Part shown: in pieces, positions 1 to 11,689 of the stretch
Position numbering within the stretch: position 1 is the stretch's first letter
How the letters are laid out: the number at the start of each line of letters is the position of its first letter
From: Eurosta solidaginis
Lineage: Eukaryota; Arthropoda; Insecta; Diptera; Tephritidae
DNA: 64,000 nt
Assembly: GCF_040869045.1 (NCBI RefSeq)
Contig: NC_090322.1
Coordinates: 190,277,477 to 190,341,476 of the forward strand
Direction: 5' to 3'
Translations under genes and position numbers: made by a program
Notes under the pieces: model-generated
The model's database searches: none
What the model was told of the DNA's origin: nothing
Seen by the model: only the letters and a program-made list of their open reading frames with translations

Positions 1-173
1 GAATTTTGCTTATTTATAACGCTTTCTGTTTGTATATTACTGATAAAAATGGGGTCCAATAATTCAGCGAATTCTATAAGGTAAAAAGCAAGCTCTTTAT
101 GCAAACAATTTAGCAAGGTTTAGTTCATTTATTCGTTAGACTAGAACAAAATGTAGAGAAAGGTACAGATAAT

Positions 174-712
174 ATGGAAATATTAAAAGTTAGTGGGTAT
201 GAGGCGTTTCGAGCGGCAGTAGAGCGCCTGTCAGAAGGGAATAAACAGATAAACGTATATTTTACTGGTGAAAAGGATGCGACCGGCAAAAGTTGGTGCC
301 CAGACTGTAATGAAGGTGAGAGACTATTGAGACATCCACACTGCACTTTTTACAATATGTTTCCCTTTATCTTTAAATATCTTTGTGTATAAAGCTGAAC
401 CATTTGTGCTATCGGCTTTGCAAGAACATGCTGATAAAAAATCAGTCTTTGTTGTTGTTGATGTTGGTCCGCGGGCATTGTAAGTTCATACTGAATTCCA
501 CACAATTATTGAAGTTATGATTGTCATCTTCATTTTATTTATATTTTTCTTTTAGCTGGAAGAACATGGAAAATCCCTTCCGTAAAGATACAATTGCACC
601 AATTTCTGTTATACCTTCACTCGTGCGCTGGAAGTCGCCGGCTCGGTTAGACGGGGATCAGTGTGCGAAGCCAGCGTTGCTTGAAATGTTCTTTACGGAA
701 GATGTAGATTAA
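174..712 (+). CDS. TXNDC17: Thioredoxin domain-containing protein 17-like (TXNDC17/TRP14 family), three exons
   Basis: Three exons, 174-315, 395-479 and 556-712, join in frame into 127 residues, close to the usual 123 of TXNDC17. Both introns are short (79 and 76 bp) and use GT-AG: donors GTGAG at 316 and GTAAG at 480, acceptors ending at 394 and 555. Residues 41-45 are WCPDC, the active-site motif that sets this family apart from ordinary thioredoxins (WCGPC). It follows YFTGEKDATGKS. The VIPSLVRW segment near residue 96 supplies the cis-proline loop. The C-terminus LLEMFFTEDVD matches the family's LVEMLFSED-type end. The family is cytosolic and reduces small disulfide substrates with electrons from thioredoxin reductase; that role is family knowledge. 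The start ATG is the first in frame and gives the family-typical N-terminus. No signal peptide or membrane segment is seen. There is no sign of decay. The second and third exons are easily missed because each is short. Confidence 0.93.
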
Positions 713-833
713 AAGTACCGGTTGGTTTATTTCTTCGAACGTACGGATTTTAAGTTATATAAAATGTATTAGTTTATAAAAGACAAACTAAAGATAAAAA
801 TTTTTTATACGAACGTATGTATGTATGGTTATA

Positions 834-839
834 AATAAA
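834..839 (+). terminator. Polyadenylation signal of the TXNDC17-like gene
   Basis: An AATAAA hexamer lies 122 bp downstream of the stop codon, inside a short AT-rich 3' UTR. It is the first canonical signal after the gene, so it is the likely cleavage signal. Downstream the sequence turns into pyrimidine-rich repeat. Confidence 0.6.
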
Positions 840-889
840 TAATGTACCCGCCAGTCTTTATTCTGCCCAAAAATTATGTTACCTACATT

Positions 890-1560
890 TAAAAAGTGAG
901 CATCGCATCCTCTCTTTACCCTCTTTCCCATTCTCTTCTACTTTTTCATAAATTTTTCTTCTTTTTCTTATCTATTACTGATCTATTTAACTTCCCCCCA
1001 CTACCACTCTCAGATATGGAATCTCTATACCAAATATTGAATACCTTCTCCTGACCGATGTATCTAGATTTTTTTTTATAAATGAACACGAAACCACGAA
1101 AATACCGTAGGTATATTTCCTTGTGATGTATCTATCCTTCAAGTAAACAGAGGCACTTGTCAAAAAAAAAAATTTTTTTTTGTATCTTTTTACCGATCTC
1201 TTTCTATCTATGCTTTTTCTCCTTCATATGTTGCCTTCGTCATTTTTCGATTTCTCTCTCCTTCTTCCTGTTTGTTTCCCCTCTCTCATTCTATGCCTTA
1301 CTTCCTCTCCTCAAGTCTTTCTCCTACTCTTCAATTGCTTATCATATCCCTTACTTTCCTTTTTCGTACAACTCCCCTCCATTCCCTCCCTTTTCTTTTT
1401 AACCAACGCACCTTCCCACCCAGCAGTTTTTGAAATTATTAATCATATTAAAGTCTTTCGAGTCTCCAGCATGATCAAAATAAGCATATATGCGCTCATT
1501 TTCTGATCAGAAAAGACTCCCTCGTCGGGAGAAAATGGTACCCTACGCGTGACTACACTT
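890..1560 (+). repeat. Pyrimidine-rich dispersed repeat copy
   Basis: About 500 bp is nearly pure C/T on this strand (for example 900-1010 and 1190-1400). It is followed by short AT-rich sequence. The same kind of tract occurs at 13980-14300 and 31440-31800 on this strand and at 42000-42330 and 42540-42800 on the other, so it is part of a dispersed family. Long open frames across it are a consequence of its composition, not genes. Confidence 0.55.
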
Positions 1561-2609
1561 GGTGAGCCTCTTTTAACCTATATTTCTAATAAGTATTTAG
1601 TCTTCTTCGAGTAATATTTACCATCATTTATGAGTCTCGTGGGAATAATTTTTAAGTGTGTTTTAAAGCTTTTCTGATTCTTTCTCACGACATTTAAGAG
1701 AATTTGGAATCTTATTTTAATAATTTTTTGTGATCGCTTTACATTTTGTTGTTGCTTTTTCAATAAATCATATTTCACTAATAAGAGGAAGCCGATTTCG
1801 AGTCTACTTTTGATCGCAGAATTGATTAAACAGTTTTTAGTCGTCAAAAGGAGTCGAGAATGTCTCGTTGTGATGATTTATACTTTAATCAATCTTCCAT
1901 ATGCTATGTGGGTTGTTAAAACCCTCATTAACACATTTTATTTCATACCCCTATTGTACAAACACATTCTGGGGCCATTCCTGGTCAATCACCCCTATTC
2001 TGCATTTCGATTACGTTCCCGTTCTACACTCCGCTTCAATCGAAGTTTGGTATTCTGCATTACGACGGAATCGTAAAGAGAAGAGGAAGAGCAAATGATT
2101 TTTCGAAATCAGCTGTTGGTACGGAATGTGTGAACATTGGGACAAAATAAATTAAAGAAAATTTGTAAAAAACACTGAAAAACGTTTATATTTTATTATC
2201 CACGCCATTTTGTACAAAAAAAAAGCGATAGAATATATTGCCGCAGTTTTTGTTTTGTTTTTGTCGTTCTTTTGGCCAATTCCCTGCCGTGGCCACCAAG
2301 TTTTGTTAAAACGGATTCCTGGCCGAATATATACGACATTTTCTGAATTTTAAGGATGCTAATTTCATTGCACTGGCCTAAAATACTTTATAAAGGTTGT
2401 AACGAAGCTTTTTCGTGCCCCGTTGCTTCTTTGATATTTGCTGGGGTATACTCGACGTGCCCAGGGTTCGTTTACAATAAATTTGTATTAAAGGGGCACC
2501 TTGCAAATCGATTTAATATAAAAAAACTTCACTCTCTTTATTGGTTCTAAATTCTATAATATAAAACGTGTTTGTATACTTCATTTTCAATTTCACTTGG
2601 ATTATCTTG

Positions 2610-3082
2610 CGGTATCCTTGGTTGCGGTGGCGGGCCTTAGCGGTCCGGCCGTATCCCGTTAGCTGGGTCCCGTTAGTATGTAGCGTCGGTGCTCTGACGC
2701 GCCTTATGACGGCGTCTCTCTCTGCTGCGGTGCTCTGTCGCGCCTTACGTCGGCGTCTACTTGTATTGCTGAGGCGATGCTCTATCGCCGTGTTCCGTTA
2801 GACGGATCCCGTTAGTATGTGTCGTCGGTGCCTTGACGCGCCTTACGTCGGCGTTTGCTTGTATTACTCTGCTGCGCCTTGCGTCGGCGTCGATTTATAT
2901 TGTTGGTTGATTCTCTGCCACGCTTCGCTCTGCCGCCGCGCTTGGCGCTGGCTTAGCCTGGCTGCGCTATGCGTCGCCGCGTTGACGTGACCTCTGTCGG
3001 CGTACCTCTGCTGCCGCGGTTCGCGCTGGCTTACCCTGGTTACGTTGTGCGTCGGCGGACCTCCGCTGCGCTTTGCTGCCGC
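2610..3082. repeat. GC-rich block with short repeated hairpin modules
   Basis: This block is strongly GC-rich in an AT-rich window. It repeats variants of GACGCGCCTTACGTCGGCGT around 2695, 2737, 2835 and 2872, each able to fold on GACGC/GCGTC. Another fold is GGCGAT/ATCGCC at 2772-2788. Open frames on the plus strand are short and Arg/Leu/Cys-rich, with no domain seen. Confidence 0.55.
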
Positions 3083-3889
3083 GCTGGTTTACGTGCGTTG
3101 CCGCTCTGTTGCGGCCTCTGCCGGCGTACTTCTACTGACGGAGGTGAGCGGGTGTCACCTGTCGCGGTTGCGCGTTACTGTGGCGGGGCCTTTGGTCGTT
3201 GGGGGTGATGCGTAGAGAAGGTCAACCGCAATCACCGTTCCACGACTCGCTCCTATGAAGTGGATTCCTATTGCATAGAGAAGGTCAACTGCAATAGGGA
3301 TATACTTCGCTAGTAGCTCTGGTCACGACCACAGCTCCGTGCTGACTGACTGCTGGTTTACGTGCGTTGCCGCTCTGTTGCGGCCTCTGCCGGCGTACTT
3401 CTACTGACGGAGGTGAGCGGGTGTCACCTGTCGCGGTTGCGCGTTACTGTGGCGGGGCCTTTGGTCGTTGGGGGTGATGCGTAGAGAAGGTCAACCGCAA
3501 TCACCGTTCCACGACTCGCTCCTATGAAGTGGATTCCTATTGCATAGAAAAGGTCAACTGCAATAGGGATATACTTCGCTAGTAGCTCTGGTCACGACCA
3601 CAGCTCCGTGCTGACTGACTGCTGGTTTACGTGCGTTGCCGCTCTGTTGCGGCCTCTGCCGGCGTACTTCTACTGACGGAGGTGAGCGGGTGTCACCTGT
3701 CGCGGTTGCGCGTTACTGTGGCGGGGCCTTTGGTCGTTGGGGGTGATGCGTAGAGAAGGTCAACCGAAATCACCATTCCACGACTCGCTCCTATGAAGTG
3801 GATTCCTATTGCATAGAGAAGGTCAACTGCAATAGGGATATACTTCGCTAGTAGCTCTGGTCACGACCACAGCTCCGTGCTGACTGACT
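3083..3889. repeat. Three tandem copies of a 269-bp hairpin-rich repeat
   Basis: Copies begin at 3083, 3352 and 3621, a constant period of 269 bp, and differ by only a few bases. For example, copy 2 has A for G in one hairpin loop, and copy 3 has changes near 3767 and 3775. Each unit contains several inverted repeats: GCCGC/GCGGC at 3100-3115, AGGTGA/TCACCT at 3142-3160, a pair at 3204-3236, CCTATTGCA/TGCAATAGG at 3267-3298, and AGCTCTGGT/ACCACAGCT at 3315-3336. Near-identity suggests recent amplification or gene conversion. Confidence 0.9.
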
Positions 3890-4659
3890 GCTTTGCTGCT
3901 GTGTCGCCCCTTTTATGGCTGTTGTGTTTGGTGTTGCTAGCTCAAATGGTTGCGTGTGCTCGTTGTGTTGCTGAGATTTGTTGGTTGGCCGTGTTGCTGT
4001 TAAATGTTGCGACCGCTCGTTGTGTTGCTGAGACTTGTTGGTTGATCGTGTTGCTAGAGCCTTTGTGGCAAAGTTGAATGACTTATTTTCTCATGTAGGT
4101 TCAATAAAAACTTTCGACTTAACAAGGATGCTTTCAAGTATGTGTTAGATACTTTTGCGGGGCAAATACGTCCAAGCACTTCGACATGGACATGTTGTTT
4201 TTGACCTGGAAACATATAAAAAAACAATCATCATCAAGCCTTTTACGTTTCTCAACAAGTTTTACTTACATTTTTACTAAAATTCTGTTATAAATTAATA
4301 AAAAAATAAAATGAAAATATTTTTCCGCCAACAAATTTGCAACTTAGGAAAATGGAACTGCGATCGAAATGCAGAATACACAAAATCGAACGATTCGAAG
4401 TTGGATCGAAAGAGATTGGAATACAGAATACCAAAATTGCCAAATCAAAAACATTCCAATCCAAGTCGAAATGCAGAATAGGGCTGAATATCTCGAAAAC
4501 GGGGTCACATCGATTTCCGCTAAAGGAACATCGATATTACTCGTTTAAATGTGGTTCCGCATTTGAAGTCGCTTAGTGTAAATATTACGTTATCTCTAGG
4601 GCCAGGTACACTTGGAAAGTAGCACCTTTAGGAACAAGCGCAACAAACTCCACCACCTT

Positions 4660-6060
4660 CCCTTTGGAGAGTATTATCGATGATGACGGTCTTTTGTCGG
4701 GTGTTGATCTGGCAAGTTCCGGAAATAAGCACTATTAAGGTATGTACTTACCCGATCATCGTGCGGAATGATTTGATATGATCACGTTGAACCTCTTATG
4801 TCTGTACCCTCTCTTTCGACAGCCATTCCTACGTGAGAACATTCTGAGCCCCTTAAACCGCTGTTATGGGAATTTTAACAGGGCTCGTTTTTGAACGATA
4901 AAGTTGACAACTAGGTTACAGGAGCTGTCAAGCTCCGTATAAAGCTACATATGTATTGCGTTTCCAATTATTTTTTTTGTTTCCCCGACAGGGTGGATAA
5001 TTGATGTATATTGGAAATATATTTAAATATTTAAGAAGCTTCCCTGTCCTACCGTCTTGAATTCTAGGAATCTGTCGAAACCGGCTTTTCCTAGAAACTT
5101 CATTCTTAGACAGTGTACGCGCTTCACCCCTGGAAGATGATAACTGTAACAGGAGGCACTTTGTTGCAATTCCATCCACGCCACTTCCATCCCAATTGTC
5201 TGAAGCCCGGTTAGTAACAAAAATAATCCGATTATCTTTCTTCTGGTTATATTAAACACGATTAAATATCCTGTTACGTTGAACGCTGACCACATGATTC
5301 TAAAAACTCTTCAGCAGCGGAATAACTTCAATCTATTGTTATGCACCCTTCGCTTCTGATCCACGCCGTCATGGCTAGCTACTCAACTTTTTCCATGCCC
5401 AACTAGAATTGATGTGATCGTTGGGGACCTCAGAGCTCGAAGAAGCTCGGAGAAGATGCCCAGTAAAAATGTCGGATTGAAAGGTGTTACTAAATTACTA
5501 GCATTTTAAATCCGTCCTTGGCAACTGCTGCGTCGGATTTGTGAGTGATCTCCCATAATTCCAATCCTTCCTTACAGGAAAAATGATCCCACAGTTAGTA
5601 TCCAGTTTTTGATGACTGTCATACTACATATCAACAGATTAGTGGGGGTTACACTTTCATTTTCAATACACGCAACGAAAGACTTCACCCGCACTCAGTC
5701 ATCCACAAATAGACGCGCTTCACTTTGGGGCAACTTCGATCTGGATACTGCAATATGTTAAATTCTTACTTATCCAGAATCAGTCCCGACATATGCAATG
5801 CATGCCCCGCCCTTAATGTATCCCCACATGTCACTAACCATCTTTTCAATTGCAATGTGGAACCAACGTCTTTAACAACCATGTTTGGTCTAACCCTGTT
5901 GAAACAGCAAGTTTCATTTCCTTTTCCCATGCTAAGAACAGTCGAATAACCGCCGTGCACGTTAATGCCATGAGTTATGGCCTCAAACCCTTCATTTTGC
6001 CCAGCACTCTCATATTAGCCCCGACAGGCATTTGTCAGAACCACTGATAGGTTTATAGTA
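4660..6060 (+). pseudogene. Degenerate Jockey-clade LINE (5' region plus 3' end of ORF2)
   Basis: The stretch 4660-4830 is a decayed copy of the 5' region seen better at 25018-25350 (GGTCTTTTGTCGG, CATTAAGG-type blocks). The end, 5700-5960, encodes LRSGYCNMLNSYLSRI, then a Cys-rich segment with ICNACPAL and HLFNC. This is the typical C-terminus of Jockey-type reverse transcriptase proteins. The frame then shifts by one into NPVETASFISF, which continues the same C-terminus. The middle (4850-5650) has stops in all frames and no motif I can name. I infer a dead element with internal loss; it is also possible that two unrelated fragments lie side by side. Confidence 0.6.
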
Positions 6061-6129
6061 CTATATATCTACTATTAGCTCTTTACTATAAAGAGAAAGG
6101 ACCCCTTAGTTGATCGAGAGATTAGACAA

Positions 6130-6310
6130 CAGATTGATGTTGTTTTAACAGTGCTTCGCCCCATTCAATAGCCGCTACCACTTACAAATTGTCGTCAAAG
6201 TCCTCTAACGGAAGACCAAGGAAACTGGCAGGTTCATAGGAAGATTGGTGTTACAGGCGTAGGCTCCACCATTGTGGATAAATGTTGCATCGATCTGACG
6301 CTTTGGCAGG
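6130..6310 (-). pseudogene. Jockey-type LINE 3'-end fragment
   Basis: Read on the minus strand, 6230-6141 encodes LGLPLEDFDDNL followed by a stop. This is the usual last peptide of tephritid Jockey-like ORF2, and the trailing GTTGTT-type 3' sequence follows. The fragment is 5'-truncated and too short to be functional. Confidence 0.5.
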
Positions 6311-6802
6311 TCCATAATATAACAATGAGACTCCTTGCTATTTTCTTCGCTTTGAAGCCAGCAAAGGGTTGTAAATCCTCCTTTGACAATTTCTCAACTT
6401 TTAGAATCCTTTAGCATTCGACAAATTTTGCGTAGCAAGATATAGAAGAGACCCTAAATTTGGCGCATCTGTCGGGCGAAGCATCGCAACAAAAGGCAGA
6501 TTAACATAAACGCTTTGATTACCCGCGCATACGCTTTGACAACGCCATACGAAAACCAATCAAACGACTTGCGTTACCTTTGCTTTGAAGCGACCAAAGC
6601 GTTCATATAAATTTGCCCTTATCAGATTATATTACATGTGTAGCGCTTTATATTTTGTTAAATTTCTCATGACTTTTTTGACTCTGATTTAAATAAATTT
6701 ATCTTTCCGTATGTTTCCGCATAGTTGGGAGGATACAAATCTTCTATCATTTATATTTCCGCGGAAATATATGCAACTATTTCATCTGTAAATACTACAA
6801 AG
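6311..6802. other. No gene recognised
   Basis: This is AT-rich sequence with no convincing coding or RNA feature. Around 6530-6610 there are several GCTTTGA/GCGTT motifs in both orientations, possibly the remains of a small inverted-repeat element. Confidence 0.4.
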
Positions 6803-8276
6803 TTTTATTATATTCAGCTGAGTAGAGCTCACAGAGTATATTAATTTTGTTCGCATAACGGTAATCCGTAACGGTATAAACTAATCGAGATATAGACTTC
6901 TATATATCAAAATGATCTGGGCGAAAAAAGAAATTTATTTAGCCATGTCCGTCCGTCCGTCCGTCCATCCGTAAACACGATAACTTGAGTATTTTGAGGT
7001 ATCTTGATGAAATATGGTACGTAGGGTCCTGGGCACTTATCTCAGATCGCCACGCCCACTTCTTCGTTATCGAAAATTTCGAAAAACCGAAAAAGTTCGA
7101 TAATTCATTACCAAAGATATATAAAGCGATGAAACTTGTTAAGTGGGTTGGCCTTATGACGCAGAATAGAAAATTAGTAACGTGTTGGACAATGGGCGTG
7201 GCATCGCCCACTTTTAGAAGAATGTAATTGAAAAGTTTAGCAAGTTGTAATTTGTCAGTGGTTGTAGATATCATGATGAAATTTGGCAGGAACGTTACTC
7301 CTATTCCTATATGTGTGCTAAATAAAAATTAGCAAAATCGGATGACAAACACGCCCACTTTTAAAAAAAAAATTTTGTAAAAGTCAAATTTTAACAAAAA
7401 ATTGAATATCTTTACAGTATATGTATAAGTAAATTATGTCAACATTCAACTCCAGTAATGATATGGTGCAACAAAATACAAAAATAAAAGAAAATTTCAA
7501 AATGGGCGTGGCTCCGCCCTTTTTCATTTAATTTGTCTAGAATACTTTTAATGCCATAAGTCGAACAAAAATTTACCAATCCTTGTGAAATTTGGTAGGG
7601 GCATAGATTCTATGACGATAACTGTCTTCTTTGAAAATTGGCCCAGTTTTTATACACATTCGACCGTCTGCCCTTCCGCTTGGCCCTTAACACGATAACT
7701 TGAGCAAAAATCGATATATCTTTACTAAACTTAGTTCACGTACTTATCTTGGTATTAAAAATGGGCGAAATTTCGAAAAATTAAAAAAATTCCATAATTC
7801 TATACCAAATACGAAAAAATGGATGAAACATGGTAATTGGATTGGTTTATTGACGCAAAATATAACTTTAGAAGAAAACTTTGAAAAATGGGTGTGACAC
7901 CTATCATATTAAGTAGAAGAAAATGAAAAAGTTCTGGAGGGCGAAATCAAAAGCCCTTGGAATCTTGGAAGGAATACTGTTGGTGGTATTACATATGTAA
8001 ATAAATTAGCGGTACCCGACAGATTATGTTCTGGGTCACCCTGGTCCACATTTTGGTCGATATCTCGAAAACGCCTTCACATATACAACTAACGGTCACT
8101 CCCTTTTAAAACCAGCATTAATGTCTTTAATTTGATAACCATATCGTACAAACACATTCCAGGGTTACCCTAGGTTCATTTTCCTACATGGTGATTTTCC
8201 CTTATTTTGTCTCCAAAGCTCTCAGCTGAGTATGTAATTTTCGGTTACACCCGAACTTAGCCTTCCTTACTTGTTA
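6803..8276 (+). mobile_element. Helitron/Helentron-like non-autonomous element, family A, short copy
   Basis: The plus-strand order of parts is as follows. A subterminal inverted repeat CAGCTGAGTAGAGCT lies at 6816-6830. A (GTCC)n microsatellite lies at 6946-6970. AT-rich blocks with recurring GGGCGTG motifs come next. One to two degenerate copies of the 130-bp minisatellite lie at 8030-8215. The partner subterminal repeat AGCTCTCAGCTGAG is at 8217-8230, then a perfect hairpin TTCGG-TTACAC-CCGAA at 8240-8255, ending CTTCCTTACTTGT. Subterminal repeats plus a 3' hairpin plus internal micro- and minisatellite match the architecture of Helentron-derived INE-1/DINE-1 elements. The class is inference. 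No Rep/helicase coding is present. Confidence 0.6.
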
Positions 8277-8600
8277 AACTATCAAACGCAACTCAGCTTA
8301 AAGTAGTCTTACGTACCAAAAATGCAACTCTAGACCTAAGATTTGCATCAGGTGAGCGAGGCTGTTAATTTTGACGTTTATCGCTTAGTTGACACATTTG
8401 TTATTGTATTGTTCTTCTTCTGCAAGGATATTCTATCTTGATAACAGGGTTCACTTGGCGCGTCCTGCCAAAGTTGTTTACCGATTCTGAGTGGATTTTG
8501 CTTAGGGCCTCCTTATGCTTGTATGACGCGTACGTAATTTATCGGAGTATTTATGGCGTTTAGCGCGGTAGTGCTATGCATTTGCAATCACTCGCGTTCT
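8277..8600. other. No gene recognised
   Basis: Nothing with a recognisable domain. It directly follows, in minus-strand sense, the LINE fragment at 8600-9545 and may be its decayed continuation. Confidence 0.35.
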
Positions 8601-9545
8601 TTAGCTGGTTTCTCAGGCTTTAGTAGTGGAATTATCCTTGGAATTTACCATTATTCGGGAATAACAAAGGACTTCAACGACATTGAAAACGCGCGTTAAG
8701 TAGTTAAATCCCTCAGCACCAAGGTTTTTTAGCATTGGCATGGCTATTCCGTCTGCGCCTACTAATTTAGAGGGCTTGGCCTTTTGGATGGCTTCTTCAA
8801 CCCCTGTGGGGGTGATGGGTGCAAGGTTTATGTCAACGTCTGTTTCACGATAAAGTTTTATCGCTGAAAGCGATGGATACTTTACCATTACGTTTTCTTG
8901 CACTGGACAAGGATTGGCGGCTGACCACAGATTACAAACACCCGAAGAGAGGCTGCAGTTCTTTAGATGCTCCTCCCATTTCGCACGGTTTTGTTCATCA
9001 GTCACATAATATCCAAGTATAGATTCCTAATATGCGGGTCTTTAGGCTCGAGTTGTCTCGCCACTTGCTTTGCGGCTTCAACCGGGAAATGCGGTATGAT
9101 TTCTGGTATTATACCGCCCGGAATAGAGTGCAGAAGCTGAAGCGAGCATGAACGGTATATAAATTTTTTACAGCATCTAAAACGGGTTCGAATTCGGAGA
9201 TTCAAGGGGTTGTGTAGGGGATTCAAGGGGTTGTGTAGCGCAACATATAGCTTCTCCAACCCAATTGTCAACCTCACCTTCGAGCGGCGAATCCCGTTTC
9301 ACTAACAGACGAGGCTCTGGCGACCCCAAGCTCCTCATGGAACTTGGGGGTGGGGAGGGAGGGATGGCCTGAAGGTTCAATGTGGCCATATAAATCGTTC
9401 CCGAGATGGTCGGGCCAGCACCTTAATGGTGCTGTGTTACCGGAGCGTATCGGATCTGTATCCGACAAAGGACCATCACATCGATAACACTCCCCAAAGC
9501 CTTCGGGGAGTAACCTAATCGCTACAACAACAACAATTCGAGCTC
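8600..9545 (-). pseudogene. Jockey-clade LINE fragment: 5' region joined to RT fragment
   Basis: On the minus strand, 9545-9190 is the conserved 5' region also found at 25018 and 41553, beginning with a CAACAACAA-like stretch and containing the CTCCCC/GGGGAG hairpin. It encodes LQAIPPSPPPSSMRSLGSPEP. After frameshifts, 9004-8613 encodes the RT N-terminal part: KAKPSKLVGADGI, then MPMLKNLGAEGFNYLTRVFN. This is the fingers region typical of Jockey-like RT, where the usual motif is K-x-G-x-DGI. The catalytic YADD region and endonuclease are absent. It is a truncated, multiply frameshifted pseudogene, lying beside the next, unrelated RTE fragment. Confidence 0.7.
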
Positions 9546-10089
9546 GATTTAATGTTAAAAAATTTTCCATTTCTATGCGCGTTGCCGTAGTTATTTGTGT
9601 TTATTGAAGTACCTGCAAAAATTTTAATGTTAAATAAGCAATTATCACTCACTATGTTGTAAATATACATACATACAATAAGTACTTATAAAACAGTTAT
9701 TGTCGCATGACTTTTCAATTTGTTTCATTAACGAAGCCTACGTTGACTGACGTGTGGAATCACCCTGCAGCTAAACACACAATTAGTCAGAAAACATACC
9801 AGTTTCCAAGTAGCGTTTTCTGTTTGCGATCTACCCCGTTGCTTAAAAAATCAAAGTTGTGCCAATCACAAATCTAAAGTTTTGCACAGTTCTGATATGC
9901 TCAAAGTTGGAAGGTAGTTGACATGGCATTGCCCATCACTTCGATTTGTGGTACCTCCTGCTTCTGAGATAAATTAAGAAGCGCCTAAACCTTTAGAGTT
10001 TCCACACGCATAGGCGAAATCGTCACTTGGTTTGAATGGACTATAAGAGCTTCTTGAACCATTCATTCTCAATCCAGGACTTCTTGATC
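9546..10089. other. No gene recognised
   Basis: AT-rich sequence with a short TACATACATACA tract near 9670. No open frame with a recognisable domain. Confidence 0.35.
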
Positions 10090-10900
10090 ATCATTATTTT
10101 TGGTGCTTGATCACCTTAGAGATTTTGGCCAATATGTAATAAGTCACTCCTCCTGTCCCCGTATCGCTAAAACTGACGCCAATTTGGGGCACCAAGGGAA
10201 GCCAAGTCTTCCACCACCTGCTTCTCCAAACTCAGTGGCCGTCTTCTCCTTTCTGTCCTTCCAAATGGAGGTGTCGATTGAAATAATTTCTTGTCTTCGT
10301 ACATTCGCATTGAATGACCTATCCTTAAAGCCTGCATAAAACACATACAGCTCATCAATACCTTTGAATTTCGTCGTCGGCATCGCGGACAGTACCATAA
10401 ATCTTCCGGACTTCTGGAGAAACTTTCTCTCGCACACTCCAAGATCCATCTCTTTTCTCCAAACCGTCCATGATTCCCAGAGATACATCAAGGCAGGTTT
10501 GATGAGCGGCGTGATTTTTGTTCGTCGAGAGGACTTTTCAATTGCCTTCTCAGTCCAAAGTTGCCCTTGATGGCAAGAGTTATTCTCCGTTTGACTTCAA
10601 AGCTGACATTTTTAATGACGCTGTTAAGGCTGGTTCCACGATAGATGAAGTCCTTCACAGCCTTGAGTTTATATGCGTTAACAGTGACGTGGCTATCAGG
10701 GTGCGAGTAAGCCGATACTTTCTTTGATGACAGCAAGTCCTTCGTCTTGTTCTCATTTACTGCAGGACCTACTTGTTTTGCCTCTTTATCCAATCCAGGG
10801 AAGACAGAACTTACGGCGCGTTTGTTGGGGCCAATAATATCAATATCATCAGAATACGCCAGCAATTGTAGCACTTTCTCAAGGCCCTGTTACCCATTAT
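10090..10900 (-). pseudogene. RTE-clade LINE reverse transcriptase fragment
   Basis: The minus-strand frame from 10874 to 10488 reads LLAYSDDIDIIGPNKRAV, the RT catalytic YxDD box in the form used by RTE elements (LAYADDIDIIG). It continues through VNENKTKDLLSSKK, FIYRGTSLNSV, FEVKRRITLA and GLRRQLKS, all matching the palm-to-thumb order. A frame change leads into 10491-10144: ESWTVWRKEMD, CERKFLQKSGRF, DELYVFYAG and a GFPWCPKLASV-like end, the expected RTE C-terminus. The active-site Ala/Val position is Ser (YSDD). Frame disruptions make it dead. The matching endonuclease portion of the same clade occurs far away at 61080. Confidence 0.78.
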
Positions 10901-11689
10901 GAAGCCTCTTCGGTGGATATTTCTCATGGCATTTAGTTTAAAATGTGGGGGATGTTGAGAAAAAGTATACCCCAAGTCCGCAGTGTGTGACATTTGTGAA
11001 AAAAGTACCTTAAAGTCTGTAACGTCTGCGGTAAGGGCAAGGTGTGATATTTCGCAAGGTCATCAGTTTGCTATGTGTGGCAGGATGCGACCTACAATGA
11101 CAGAAAAAGGGAAGATGATGTGTAATCCTCCTACAATGGGTATAAGAATTCCTATGCCAATGGCAGACCTGCAGAACTACAGCGCGATTTATTTCTGCTG
11201 CTAGAATCATATTCTCTAACATTATGTTAAAGAAAACATACTCTGTACGTCATTATCATGCATGGAGGAGTCTTCCCCGGTATTGAAACATTCCTTCATC
11301 CGTCGCATTTTTCGGACCTCTTACAGCGTCTTCAATCATCATTAAATAAGTAATAGAGAATGGTTCTCATATCTAGGTATTTGACAACTGACAGCCAATA
11401 TAACTTAACCATGTTAAAAAAAAAAAAACAATCGCCTGACTAGTTTGACTTAGCGTTCTTTTAGTTTGCAACCAGTTTGTCTTACTGCTGGGTATATTTA
11501 TTATACAGATGGCGTTTTATCTGCGATTTTATCAATTAACGCTGTTACTACCGGCTCATATAGATAGAAATGAAATGGTGTGCAACAATAAAGAAGTTCA
11601 GATTCTGAGAGGATGATAAAATCTATTAATTGTATACAAGACGTGAAGTTCAGATACTTAGGCCTTCAATTGGAACTGATATCTTTTAA
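10901..11689. other. No gene recognised; possible decayed RTE flank
   Basis: The part adjoining 10900 could be upstream RT sequence of the RTE copy, because peptides such as RNIHRRGF appear in a shifted frame. The remainder is unassigned. A 73-codon plus frame at 10983-11204 shows no domain. Confidence 0.35.

Larger units (their letters stand above)
1993..4483. mobile_element. Inverted-repeat-bounded element with GC-rich tandem core
   Basis: The left end reads CCCTATTCTGCATTTCGA at 1993 and the right end is its exact reverse complement, finishing with GGG at 4483. Further subterminal motifs (TATTCTGCATT-like) recur inside both ends at 2052-2070 and 4368-4440. The interior holds an AT-rich left arm, a GC-rich hairpin-dense block (about 2610-3890), and an AT-rich right arm. 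No transposase could be found, so it would be non-autonomous. No clean target duplication is visible. The superfamily is not assigned. Confidence 0.6.

Noticed and set aside
2568..4077. Plus frames in the GC-rich block (Arg/Leu/Cys-rich)
   Set aside because: High GC removes stops by chance. They cross tandem units in changing phase and show no domain.
4337..4576. 79-codon plus frame, Lys/Ser-rich
   Set aside because: It overlaps the right inverted end of the 1993-4483 element and repeats its subterminal motifs.
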